In this document: positions 11,251 to 21,689 of the stretch, piece after piece
Position numbering within the stretch: the first letter of the stretch is position 1
Layout: each line of letters opens with the position of its first letter
Assembly: GCA_021397835.1 (NCBI GenBank)
Contig: JAJFZO010000566.1
Location: 5,642,001 to 5,706,000 of the forward strand
Reading direction: 5' to 3'
Source of the DNA: Moringa oleifera
Lineage: Eukaryota > Streptophyta > Magnoliopsida > Brassicales > Moringaceae
DNA: 64,000 nt
The notes under the pieces: generated by a model
What the model was told of the DNA's origin: nothing
Databases searched by the model: none
Seen by the model: the letters and a program-made list of their open reading frames with translations, nothing else
Made by a program: the position numbers and the translations under genes

Positions 11251-13085
11251 TCAATCAACAGTAACAATGTGACCACCAAGTAAGGGCTTTCCAACTTGGC
11301 TGTCATCTTTTTTTCCACATGGAATACCAATTGGATGCATGTTAGAGTAATAACCTTCACAAAATTCAAGTGCTTCTTCTACAATGTAGCATTCAGCAAT
11401 ACATTCTTTAGGACGATTACGATTATGAACATATCCTTTCAAATTTTTCATGAATCGTTCAAATAGATACATCCATCTGAGGTATATTAGACCACATAAT
11501 CTCACTTCTCTAACAAGGTGCACTGTTAAATGCACCATTATATCAAAAAAAGAAAATGGAAAGTATTTTCCAAATAAGTAAAGAGTTACGACCAAATCTT
11601 GTTGTAATTTACCTAGTTTTGAAACATCCATAACCTTACTATATAAAGCATTGAAGAAGAAACAAAATTTCATGATTGCATATCTAACATGTTTTGGCAA
11701 AATTGAGCGAATAGCCAATGGTAGAAGTTGTTGCATAAAAGCATGACAATCGTGAGACATAAGACCTTGAATTTTCATATCTGTCATTGGCATAAGATTT
11801 TGAAATTTGAAGAATACTTATCTAGAACTTTTATGTTTGATAATGTCTCATAAAACATCCTTTTCTCTGATTTGCTTAGAGTGTAACAAGTAGCTGGTAA
11901 ATAAGTATGGCCATTTACAACCTTGGGAGCTAATTCTTTTCTTAAACCAATTTTTGCAAGGTTTAGTCGAGTGTTGATCCCATCTTTAGATTTTTCATGA
12001 ATATTAAGCAAAGTTCCATAAATGCTTTCGCAAACATTTTTTTCAATATGCATTACATCCAAAATGTGCCAAACATGTAAATGTTTCCAATATTCAAGGT
12101 CGAAAAAGCGTGATTTCTTCTTGAAGCATGTTTGACTATTGTCATTCACTCTTTTACCCCGTGTCATTTTCCTCTTAGCAATTGTTTTTTTTTTACTCCA
12201 TACATTTACTTTCTGTAGTATTTCTTCTCTACTTAGAGCACAAGGAGGTGAATTAGTTTCATGTTCTCCATTGAACGCTTTCTTTTGCTTTTTAAATCAG
12301 TGATTTTTTTTGGAAGGAATCATCTATGACCCATATATGCATTCTTCTTACTATGTTTTAATCTATAAGTATACATGCTTTCACCACATATTGGACAAGT
12401 ATAATATCCTTTAACTAAACAATCAGAAAGATTCCCATAAAGTAGGAAAATCATTAATTATCCATAATAAAATAGCTCATAACATAAACAACTTTTTTCG
12501 GTAAGAATCATAGATGTCTATACCAATCTCCCATAAAAGCTTCAAATCATCAATCAATGGAGTAAGATATACATCAATATCATTACCTGATTGGCGAGGT
12601 CCTGATATAAGTAAGGATAACATCATGAATTTTCGTTTCATACATAACCAAGGTGGTAGATTATATGTTACCATTACCACTGGCCAACAACTATATGCAA
12701 TGCTAAGAGAACTATGTGGATTTATTCCATCAACAAAAATAGTCAATCGAAGATTTTTGTGTTCGAATGCAAAACTTGGCTACTCAAAATCTATTAACTT
12801 CCAAGCAAGTGAATCGGTAGGATGTATTAGTTTCCCATCTACTTCCTTTTTGTTAGCATGTCAAGTTAAATGTTGTGTAATTTGTGGTGACTGAAACATT
12901 CGCTTGAACCATAAAATAAGAGAAAAGTACCACAATACTTTAGCAAGAATACCTTTGGTTTGGTTTTTTACCTTACCATTTTATTTCCATCTTGATAGTC
13001 CACAAATAAGACAACATGATAAATCCTTATACTCATTTCTATAGAGTATATAATCATTCGAGCGAGCATGTATTTTCTCGTAATG
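11251..13085 (-). pseudogene. CACTA transposase: TNP2 core and DUF4218
   Basis: Three consecutive minus-strand pieces make up the core. 12746-12477 holds ILVDG/TIFVDGINPH and PPWLCMKRKFMMLSLLISGP, then a 'GNDIDVYLTPLIDDLKLLW' block, typical of TNP2. 12167-11784 holds WKHLHVWHILDVMHIEKNV. 11793-11251 is DUF4218, with MSHDCHAFMQQLLP, GKYFPFSFFDIMVHLTVHL and a GYVHNRNRPKE-like stretch. Further TNP2-like sequence (VDYQDGNKMV, after an MSIRIYH stretch) continues to about 13085. There the frame is cut by the inner CACTA insertion at 13089. Frame breaks between the pieces mean no active transposase is made. Confidence 0.88.
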
Positions 13086-13109
13086 TAACACTACAACAAA
13101 AAAACATTT

Positions 13110-13370
13110 TATTCGCAGCTTTAAATGATTTTCGTTCACAGTTGTAAAACTGTGGACTATAACAATGTGAACAAAAGTAGATCATAATAGTTCACAGTTT
13201 TAAAACTGTGAATAAAACAAACTTTAGTTCACAGTTCATTAAAGTATTATTCACAGTTCTAGAACTGTGAATAAATATAACTTTAGTTCACAGTTCATTG
13301 GAGTTTGAACTATGAATAAAACTGAATTCATTAAGGTTTTATTCACACTTCTAGAACTGTAAATAAAACA
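13110..13370. repeat. Left subterminal palindromic repeats of inner CACTA
   Basis: At least four copies of a unit built on TTCACAGTT...AACTGTGAA occur here, many followed by ATAAA and spaced by ACTTTAGTTCACAGTTCATT-like linkers. Subterminal repeats of this kind are transposase binding sites in characterised CACTA elements (family knowledge). Later copies carry mismatches. Confidence 0.85.
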
Positions 13371-14377
13371 ATTATTTTTAATTAAAAATATTAATTTATT
13401 TTATGATTTTTATCCATAGTTTTGTTAAAACTATAAATAGAATGTAATTAATTTTTATTTATTTATTTTTTAAAAAAATCAAAATTTAAATTGATAAATA
13501 ATTAAAAATTTGAATTATTATTTAATTTTTTGTTTTTAACGTTTAATAATTTAAAATTGAATCATTATTTAATTTTTAATAATCTTAATTTGTAATTATA
13601 ATTCATATTTTTAATTATTATTTGACTACGTTATTTTTTCAAAATCAAAATTTTTTGCTTATGAATTCACATTTTTCTATTTATCCAAAATTAAAATTTA
13701 AAAATATCTAAAAAATATTGTATACAATAAAGAAAATAAACCATCACAAATGATTTCAATACTACTGCCACACTTCAATAAAATATAATACACCAACATC
13801 ACTTTTTTAATCAAAAAGTATTTCAATAGTATTCACACACTTTAGTACAATCAAATGCATCACCACCATCACTTTTTTAATGACAACACTCTCTAGAGCA
13901 ATATAACATACCTCAATACAATCTAACACCACCATCACTTCATCCGTTCACAAGATATTTTAATTCAATGTAACACACATTCATGATCACTTCTTTCATC
14001 ATAATACACTTCAACATAATATATATTGATTACTATTTTGAAACTATAATAAATCATAATTCTCATCCTTATAACCTTTCAGCTATGTATAAGACACATG
14101 GAGGAAAATAAATTTACAGATTAACACTATTTTTACAATTCCTAACAACTATATAGTGTATTCCAAAATTTGAAATATAAGTCCTACACTTTTACCTGAA
14201 TCATAACATAATGCTTCATATGTATTGCCCAAACTCTTGTATGACATCATCAAGCTAAGACTAACTGTAGATATCAATATCCATTAGCTGTGCATATGAA
14301 AAATACAAAAGCTAATACAACTATAATTACAATATTGTACATAACATTTTAAACAAACAAATTGTTTAAAAACTTAC

Positions 14378-14814
14378 TATTTTCGAGTATGGTGCATTAT
14401 TGTTATGTCTGTTAATGATATCCCTCATGTATTTCATCACATAGTATCCACACTCATGGTTAGAAGGTTGACGTGGACACTACATTAATATAATTTAGAT
14501 GTTATATTTTGTGACTAAAAATAATAAAATTCAATATAGCATGTGGTCCATAACATATATACCTTAGCAACAATACTTTTGGCAATTTCGTCAGTTAATG
14601 GATGGCATGTCTATTGCGAAGAACATTCTAAAAGAGCTAAAAAAAAAGATTATTAATCTTGAAACTGTAATTACATATACTAATGTAAGTATAAAATAAT
14701 TAAACTCACATGGACATGAGCATGTCTAACTCAGTGCGAGAACCATGCCCTAAAGGATCAAAAACTGTATATGTGAACGCCCACGACTCAACAATCACCA
14801 ACATCTAATGATGT
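14378..14814 (-). pseudogene. Ulp1-like (C48) cysteine peptidase remnant in the inner CACTA
   Basis: Two minus-strand exon-like blocks are visible. Block one (14814-14710) reads HH, a stop, then MLVIVESW and VFDPLGHGSRTELDM, ending at donor T|GTGAGT. It matches the catalytic His-Trp and the following Asp region of Ulp1/SENP peptidases (HHW...DxLG), with the Trp codon apparently changed to TAG. Block two (14479-14378, acceptor TGTAG, donor A|GTAAGT) reads CPRQPSNHECGYYVMKYMRD, with the catalytic Cys in the ECGYYVM motif. The His, Asp and Cys of the triad are therefore all recognisable, but the stop makes the gene inactive. Such peptidase domains are known passengers of plant CACTA and MULE elements. 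Confidence 0.72.
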
Positions 14815-15109
14815 CTAAATTATTAAGCAAATTAAATTATTATTTATTTAACTAATACAATTAAAAAATTAAGTTCATGCTTACGTGATGTTATACGAGA
14901 ATATCACTATTCCTTTATCACATGGTTGAGCTAATCTAGTTGCAATATGATGAGCTTGATCTTTTATCTTTATACCACTCACAACTGATACCATTGACAG
15001 ACCAGCAAATAAAATATTTTGATTAAAGTTAAGTGCAACCAAATCTTTGTGAAGTTTATTGAAAATATAAAAAACACATATAAATATAAATATGAAATCT
15101 AAAATCTCG

Positions 15110-15790
15110 CACTTAGATTTAGAAATCCCAATATAGATTTAAAATCTCAACCAAGATCTGGAATTCCTAACCAAAATCTACAACCCCGCACTCAGATTTG
15201 GAATCTCAACATAGATCTGAAATCCTAACCCAGATTAAAAACCTCGCACCCAGATTTGGAACTCCTAGCATAGATCTGGAATCCCAACCAAGATCTTGAA
15301 TCCTTAGCCTAGATTTAAAGCCCTAGAGCCAGATTTGGAATCCCCAACACAAATTTGAAATTCCAACTAAGATCTGGATTCGTTAGCACAGATCTAAAAT
15401 CTTGCACCTAGATTTGGAGCCCCCTACATAAATTTGGAATCCTGAGCCCTGATCTGAAACCCCTCACCCAGATTTGGAACCCTTAGAGCTCTCACTTATA
15501 TCTAGAATCCTCAGCCCAGATTTGAAACCCCTTACCCAGATCTAGAACCCCCAGACCTCTTACTCAAATTCAAAACCCCCAGACCTCTCACCCAAATCTG
15601 AAACTCCCAGCCCAGATCTGGAACCCTTCACCTAGATCTAGAACTCTCAGCCTAGATCTGAAACCCTCATCCAGATCTGGAACTCCTAGCACAAATTCGA
15701 GACCCCAACACAAATCTAGAACCTTAACACACATTTTGAACCCCAGAAAAAATCTAAAATTTTGATGATAGTAAAACCATACACATATCT
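15110..15790. repeat. Degenerate short tandem array (AGATCTGGAA-type)
   Basis: About 680 bp are made of loosely repeated units of roughly 20-35 bp. Each carries a version of CAGATCTGGAATCC or CAGATTTGAAACCCC followed by a C-rich spacer. On the minus strand the unit is G-rich before TCCAGATCT. There is no long open frame. The array lies between the peptidase remnant and the right subterminal repeats of the inner CACTA. Confidence 0.75.
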
Positions 15791-16149
15791 AGAATCCCGA
15801 TGGAAAGAGAACCACATCCAGATTTGGGCTTAAAAATAATGAAACTAAAAGCAAAAAATTAAAGAATAATGATTTCTGCATTCTTACAAAGAAAATAAGC
15901 ACATAATCTTGGGAGAAAAGATTAAACTTACTAAGAAAAAGAGGAGATTCAATTTGCCAGTTTTGAAACCCAAAAGCAAGTAGAACCACACTCTTAATCC
16001 CTTCGTTGCAAATAGTTAAGGCTGAATATCTGGTTTGCAGACCTGGAGAGGCTCTCTTCATAGTGTGCACTTCATACCTAATGTTTACTACTTGATCAAG
16101 TGGAAAAAAAGAATCAAAGAGGTTTATTTTTCTAGGAAGATAAGATAGG

Positions 16150-16410
16150 ACTTTTATTCACAGTTTTTTTGTAACTGTGAATAAAAGCTTTGTTATACCA
16201 CTTTTATTCACAGTTACAGTAAAAGTGTGAATAAAAGTTCTCTTCTGTTCACAGTTATGTTTATAAATGTGAACAAAGATGATCTTTATTCACAGTTTTA
16301 AGAACAACTGTGAATAAAGGTCTACTTTGTTCATAGTTTTATTACAATTGTGAACTAATCAACATTTATTCATAGTTGTTTATTAAAACTATGAACTATT
16401 TAGTGTAAAC
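16150..16410. repeat. Right subterminal palindromic repeats of inner CACTA
   Basis: At least five palindromic units of the form TTTATTCACAGTT...AACTGTGAATAAA occur, becoming looser toward the terminus (TTCATAGTT...AACTATGAA). They mirror the left subterminal set and support the paired ends at 13089 and 16432. Confidence 0.85.
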
Positions 16411-16660
16411 TAATTTCGTTTTTGTTGTAGTGTAAACCCTATGCGTTCATAGTTTTTTTTTTTTTTTTTGCTTCATACATCGATATAAGGATTTCGTTTC
16501 TAGTAGGAAACATATCAAATAAACAACTTAACAAATTAGAAAAGCTTTTATCTGACCATCTATACTTTTCTTTTATATTGTATAATCTCATCAATGCACA
16601 CAACTTAGTATATTTCGTATTATCAAGATATAAAAGCTTTTCTATATCTTTTAGTAAGTT

Positions 16661-17005
16661 CTAAAATAATTTTGAATCATCTTGAAAATATTCAAATGCA
16701 TCATTAACCATGTCTATTGTATTGTTGATATGATCATCCTTGTAAGATTCATCAAACACTGATTTCTTACTTGTGCAAGATGTAAAAGAACACTCTTCTC
16801 CATGCCAAATCCATCTCTTATACCTTTGATAAATCCTTTTACTAAACAAATGATACTTTACTTCTTTAACACTTAATAATATTAAATTAGCACACGATTG
16901 ACAATGACATCTAATGAGTGTAGGATCTTCACAATGAGAAATGGCAAAAGTAAGAAACTCATCCACGAAATCAGAAAACTTCTTGGACAATTTATTCAAT
17001 TGCAT
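16661..17005 (-). pseudogene. CACTA Transposase-associated domain (N-terminal part)
   Basis: A 114-residue frame contains FVDEFLTFAISHCEDPTLIR followed by CHCQSCAN and HLFSKRIYQRYKRWIWHGE. This is the typical Transposase-associated domain (PF13963-like) pattern of a short Cys/His cluster followed by Y..W..HGE. It is the N-terminal end of the outer transposase, separated from its TNP2 core by the inner insertion at 13089-16432. Confidence 0.85.
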
Positions 17006-18690
17006 CTAAGATTTATCCATATTCTTTCCTATGATGACAAATAAAAGAAAACCCACTTGTTATGTATGCTTATTATGTATGTAATACATATCATGTAAAG
17101 CAATGTTATTGTAAAAATAAGATAAGAAATAAGGTGTCCACTAGACTAAAAGGCCTTAGGCAAAGCGAAGACTATTTCTTCTAAGCACATGGTACATTAG
17201 TAGATTAGTAAAGAATTACCAACTGAAAATAATGTTAACTGTGCAAAAAGAGTAGTAGCTTCTATCTGAAGGGTTTTGACTTTTCTTTCAAGTTTTATTA
17301 ATATGTAACAAGCTTTCCTTTCCTTTGAATGAGCAACTGACTATTGATTTACAATTATCCTGCATGATGAACTATATCATCTGTGAGAAAAAAAGAGCCT
17401 TTATTACTAGCACAGCAAAATACTAAAAAGGTTCCACTTTAATTAAAGTACCTGAATATCAATAAAATTTTTCTCTCAATGATTATTCTCTTGTTATTAG
17501 TTTGTCTTTACTTCAACTAAAATAATCTCTATTCAATCAAATACTGTGTATTAACAAGACACACTAGTTATCAATTATCTAAAATATTTGTAAAACTAAT
17601 ATTTTCTACCATGATTTACTTAGAGTTTTTAGTATCACAGTGAAAATTAAACTAAAATTCAAAATATCAAGAAAAATTATGTAAAACATGCAAACTGTTT
17701 GACAAATCAATAAAGACACAATCATAATAGAAATTGAGTTGAAGTTATAGAATTCTTTAAGGAAATATTAGCAGTCTTTTCTGGTAAGCAACATGGATTA
17801 CACTATATAGAGAGTCAACGATTCAGTTCATGTACTAAATGTCAATCCAATGGTTACTGCAAAACCAAACTTAGCCTGCTTTGCTAGTTTAATTATTTTT
17901 AACTAAATAATTAATAGTTGTAGGGTCACCAAGCTAAATTACAAAGATGTAAGAGGCACATCATTTACTATAAACTAGTAACTTGGCTTTATTAAACTAT
18001 GGATAATAAGCATTAACAACTATTCATAGAGCAGGCCATGATCTTTGATTCAGACAAAAATAAAGCAAAATTACTTCAATAGGAACCATCCTAACAAGTT
18101 ACAGCTTAAAACAATGACTATGTCCAGACAAAAAATGTGCAATTTACTTGATACATCTTAAGGTGGGTGGTGATTGCATTCCAAGAATATAAACAATAAC
18201 AATAATTTCCAAATTCATAGAGAACATGCTCCCGTAAAAATTTTCTCCCTTGATTTACTTACAATTTCTAGTATCACAAGGGCAACAAACATGAGAATTA
18301 TCTAACAATGCACAATGCCAATAGAAGAAAATTTTAGAACAAAACTAAGTAAGAAATTGCAAGACTTGACAAAAAAATCTCTCTTTCTCTCTTATAATGC
18401 AAAATAAAGGTTTGATTAGTTTTACATACCATTTTTTTGCTTTAATGGTATCATTCGACAGTGCACGAAGCCTATTTCACAAAATTTCTTGAAAAAATGA
18501 AGCTTTGCATCTGTTATATGACATTGAAAGAGAGAAATTTCTGTTTTGAAGAGTGATGTTCTTATAGGAGAGTGAAGGAAGAACACTTACAGTGCGTGGG
18601 TGAAGATCTTTAAGTATTACAGTACATCATGTATACTGTTTAAAGTCTATTACTACTAAAATTATTGCATAAGATTTCCATTGATCGAGT
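17006..18690. other. 5' region of the outer CACTA, no gene seen
   Basis: AT-rich DNA with no supported coding frame. By position it should be the leader, introns or promoter of the minus-strand transposase that starts near 17005. Confidence 0.45.
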
Positions 18691-18950
18691 GATAAAACCT
18701 TATAAGGTTGACTAAGAGAGCCTGGGTTCAAGTCAATCAAAATCAATTGTAGACCAAATGGTTGTAAATGTGACATAATTTCCAATATAACTTGGGTTTG
18801 AGTCCCTCGGTTTGCATTTCCAATGAAATATTTAAATTAAAAATAAAATCACAAAAAAAAAAACAAATCAAATGATTTCTTTAAATTGGATGGCAAAGAC
18901 ATTTATCAATCTCTCTTAGAGAGATTGGGTTCGAGTCTCCATCACAAATT
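18690..18950. repeat. Three tRNA T-arm-like (B-box) motifs
   Basis: Three motifs close to the pol III B box occur in 230 bp: GGGTTCAAGTC near 18722, GGGTTTGAGTCCC near 18786 and GGGTTCGAGTCTCC near 18928. Two are preceded by short self-complementary arms. None of the three folds into a full cloverleaf by eye, so no tRNA gene is called. They may be tRNA-related (SINE-like) relics in the subterminal part of the outer CACTA. Confidence 0.4.
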
Positions 18951-18966
18951 TTTTTTCTAATTATAG

Positions 18967-19126
18967 ATTTTTTATGACAGTCCCTTAGAACCGTCATATA
19001 TGTTACGTTTTTTATGATGATCTCTTAGGACTGTTATTTATGTTACGCTTTTTATGACAGTCTCTTGGGACCATTATGTATGTTATGTTTTTTATGACGA
19101 TCTTTCAAGATCGTCAGTATTTGATT
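18967..19126. repeat. Four 40-bp subterminal repeats at the outer CACTA right end
   Basis: Units beginning near 18971, 19011, 19051 and 19091 repeat with an exact 40-bp period. Each has TTTTTATGACAGTCTC..., then GGACC(A/G)T and TATGTTACG. The last 50 bp to 19191 contain a partial palindrome (GGTCATAAAAAACCATCATAAA) written here only as its key halves GGTCATAAAAAA and CCATCATAAA. The arrangement is typical of CACTA subterminal regions. Confidence 0.85.
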
Positions 19127-19191
19127 TTTTAATGATGGTCATAAAAAACCATCATAAAATACTATCATTAAAAACAATTTTTCTTGTGGTG

Positions 19192-21051
19192 TTAGCTTAC
19201 AAAAATTCTTTCTCCATAAACTAACCTAACATTATTAAATTACACGTTTTTAGTCCTTTTTTATTATGAAGACTTTACCACCCTTCTTTTTTTGTTGTGA
19301 AAACCATAATACTCTCATTCATAAGTGGGGATAAGAGATCACTTTTCTATGAAAGTATAGTACATTCCATTGTATTATGCAGTCATTCAAGCAACAACAC
19401 AACCTATGTCTTTTTCTTTTTTTTGCTTGCCAAAGTTTTGCAGATCTATTTTCTTCTCTCTAAGTTGCTTTCCCACCATGTCTAAGAGATAAAAACCTTA
19501 TTCTGTCACGTAACCTCTCTAATTTCTTTACAAATTGATTGGATTTTCACACCATATAAGGTGATTTTTTGTGTGGTGGTGTTTAATGGAGAAAAAGATC
19601 AATCTAGTGAAGAACGGACAATGAAGGTAGACAAATTCCTTAAAATTTATGTTAAAATGTATAATAGATGGTTCATTAATTTTTATTTACCTCTTTTCTT
19701 CTATTAATAAGTTCATGGGTTTTCTCTTGGGTTTTTTGTGAAGGTCAACAGATAGCCAAGATAAGGACCTAGTCCTATGATTTTTGCATTTGTTTAAATT
19801 TGGTTTTCTAGTAATGTGTGTGCTCATATGTAGAAAGTGGAAAACCTAGTTTAAGTTTTATGGTTTTTTTTTGTGGTTAAGTCCATTTTTGGTGTGTCTT
19901 ACTGTGAATCCCATTGTGTCATTTTTAGGTTCTATATTGAACTTATGTTGGGTATTTATTTATTTATTTAGTAAAGATTTAGTATTATATGAATATGTAG
20001 TAACTATTAAAAGTGAATTATGCATAAATATGTTGGTTCTATGCATGTTTTGTTAATCATTCTAAGTGACAGTTATTTTATTTGCACTGATAGTGATATA
20101 TGTGTGACGATAGTGATATGTGTGATGATAGTGACATGTGTCTAAGTATAATGATTTTCTTTTTAAGTCAACTTACTATTTATTTTACAAATATCATAGT
20201 TACCTATTATGGCTTATTTGAACACATTGTTTATGACAATGTCTTATTGTAGCATTTGATTAGCATGATGTGAAAAATATTGATAGTAACTTTTAACGAG
20301 TTATAATTATTTAATATGTAATGATAATGATTTATCATGTTCATAGTGATTTGACATAGCAATAATAACATAATGCATGCAGAGTGGTTATAGAGGTTGT
20401 TGCTATGTTAATAAGTCTTATGTTGATTATGATGCTGTATGGGTGATTTTGTGTTTTGGTCTTATTCAATGAAAAATAGGGTAAAAAAGGATCGAACTGT
20501 ATATATTCAGATACTACTATCCAAAATAGAGGTGTGTTGGTCCCAAAAAGCTACATTTATAAGAAATTATCAGAGAAGGTGAAATCAGTTTTGAATATTG
20601 ACAATATGAATTATGAAAACAAATAGGATACCATTATTAAAATTAATGAAGTAAAGTTGCGGATTAGATATTTTGGTGGGAAACTAAATATTTTGTTTAA
20701 TTGTGTGCTATTGTAATTATTTTGAATTATGCACCATGTAATTGTATCTATTTGTCTTTGGTCGAGTAATATGTAAATATAAATGCTGACAAGATGACAG
20801 TTATTTATTCTATTGTCATTATGATGAAAAATATTATTATAGTTTCATAGCTAAAGAAATAGTTAATTTCTTTCACGATAATGATTTTAATCTTATCTAA
20901 AGTGTCATTTCTCATGTGAAAGTAAATTAGCCAAATTAATAGTTGATTTTTATTTTAAGTGAAAAGGCTAAGTACTCCTTTAATAAATGCATATAGATAC
21001 CTAAAGTAGTCACTGTGATTGCTCAATTTGGTTTAAAATATACTATAAACA
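19192..21051. other. Gene-free interval between CACTA and gypsy elements
   Basis: AT-rich DNA. The plus strand at about 20460-20720 has a stretch readable as YIYKKLSEKVKSVLNID and IRYFGGKLNIL, faintly like the N-terminal region of MULE transposases, but with stops and no confirming motif. An imperfect 18-bp repeat (GATAGTGATATGTGTGAT type, three copies) is at 20089-20142. Confidence 0.35.
20089..20142. repeat. 18-bp minisatellite, three copies
   Basis: GATAGTGATATGTGTGAT-like units repeat three times with one short insertion and single-base changes. No coding role is seen. Confidence 0.8.
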
Positions 21052-21634
21052 TGATACCGTATTTTAAAGAAATGGTATTAAGAATGAAAATGATATAACT
21101 GTGCTGAAAATTTTGTTTAGAGAGTACAAGCACAAGTTTGAATAGATTTGAATGAAAATAGGGGATAAAAGGCTCAACATCAAGTATGAAACCAAAAAGA
21201 CATAGAAAATCACCACCTAAGGACAATAAACAAAGATACATAAACCTCACAACTCACCACTCAAAGGGATATAGATGAACACCACCCTAAGAGATACAAA
21301 GATATTTTTTACAACTCAATGACTCCTAACCAAGGAGATATAGAGATGAAAGAGAGAACTCAGAGAGCTTTTGCACATACAACTAAAGTCTAAGCTATCT
21401 TTTAAGTTTAAAGCATGAAAATAAATATTAGTGCATGGATCAACCCTTCATACATTGGAATTTTGAAAATCATTCAATTTTTATTGATAACTAAATCATT
21501 TAGCACATTTGTTTGACAAAAAAATGAAGTTAGTGGGCTAAAATAAATCTCTCTTAAAGATTACTATGGTGCATGCCAACTAGCTATCACATAGCATCAT
21601 GGGTTGAATGTGTAATATAACCACTCCTATGTCA
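21052..21634 (-). repeat. 3' LTR of the gypsy element
   Basis: A 583-bp repeat aligned with 25850-26453 by eye, sharing for example AAAATTTTGTTTAGAGA and GGGATAAAAGGCTCA. Its inner edge on the minus strand abuts a purine-rich tract. The difference in length from the other LTR is due to small indels. Confidence 0.9.
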
Positions 21635-21646
21635 ATCTCCCTTAGT
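21635..21646 (-). other. Polypurine tract of the gypsy element
   Basis: On the minus strand CTAAGGGAGAT lies directly before the TGACATAG start of the 3' LTR, where plus-strand DNA synthesis is primed in LTR retrotransposons. Confidence 0.7.
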
Positions 21647-21689
21647 CGAGAAAGATTTGTTCTTAAGTCTCCAATGTCTCTCTCAGAAT

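Larger units (their letters stand above)
13089..16432. mobile_element. Complete non-autonomous CACTA element nested in the CACTA transposase
   Basis: The element is 3344 bp. Its termini are perfect inverted repeats over 14 bases (CACTACAACAAAAA at 13089 and its complement ending at 16432). It is flanked by the 3-bp direct repeat TAA (13086-13088 and 16433-16435), the duplication size expected for CACTA. Both subterminal regions (about 13110-13370 and 16150-16410) carry repeated palindromic units of the form TTATTCACAGTT...AACTGTGAATAA. It encodes no TNP2; inside are an Ulp1-like peptidase remnant and a degenerate tandem array. Its clean ends suggest it is younger than the element it interrupts. 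Confidence 0.93.
9185..19191 (-). mobile_element. Decayed CACTA (En/Spm-type) DNA transposon, outer element
   Basis: The minus strand carries, in the order expected for plant CACTA transposases, a Transposase-associated domain (17005-16661), TNP2 core (about 13080-11784), DUF4218 (11793-11251), DUF4216 (10859-10638) and a PF03004-like plant transposase part (about 10120-9190). All are broken into short frames. The right terminus ends at 19191. Read from that end it is CACCACAAGAAAAA, one base from the usual CACTACAAGAAAAA, and it is preceded by four 40-bp subterminal repeats. The left end was not located, so the start given is the left edge of recognisable coding sequence. A second CACTA element (13089-16432) interrupts the transposase gene. 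Confidence 0.8.

Noticed and set aside
15789..16070. Minus-strand 93-residue frame inside the inner CACTA
   Set aside because: It is hydrophobic and low-complexity, has no recognisable motif and borders the repeat array; not supported as a gene.
18690..18950. tRNA genes
   Set aside because: Only T-arm-like motifs are present; complete acceptor and anticodon stems could not be formed.
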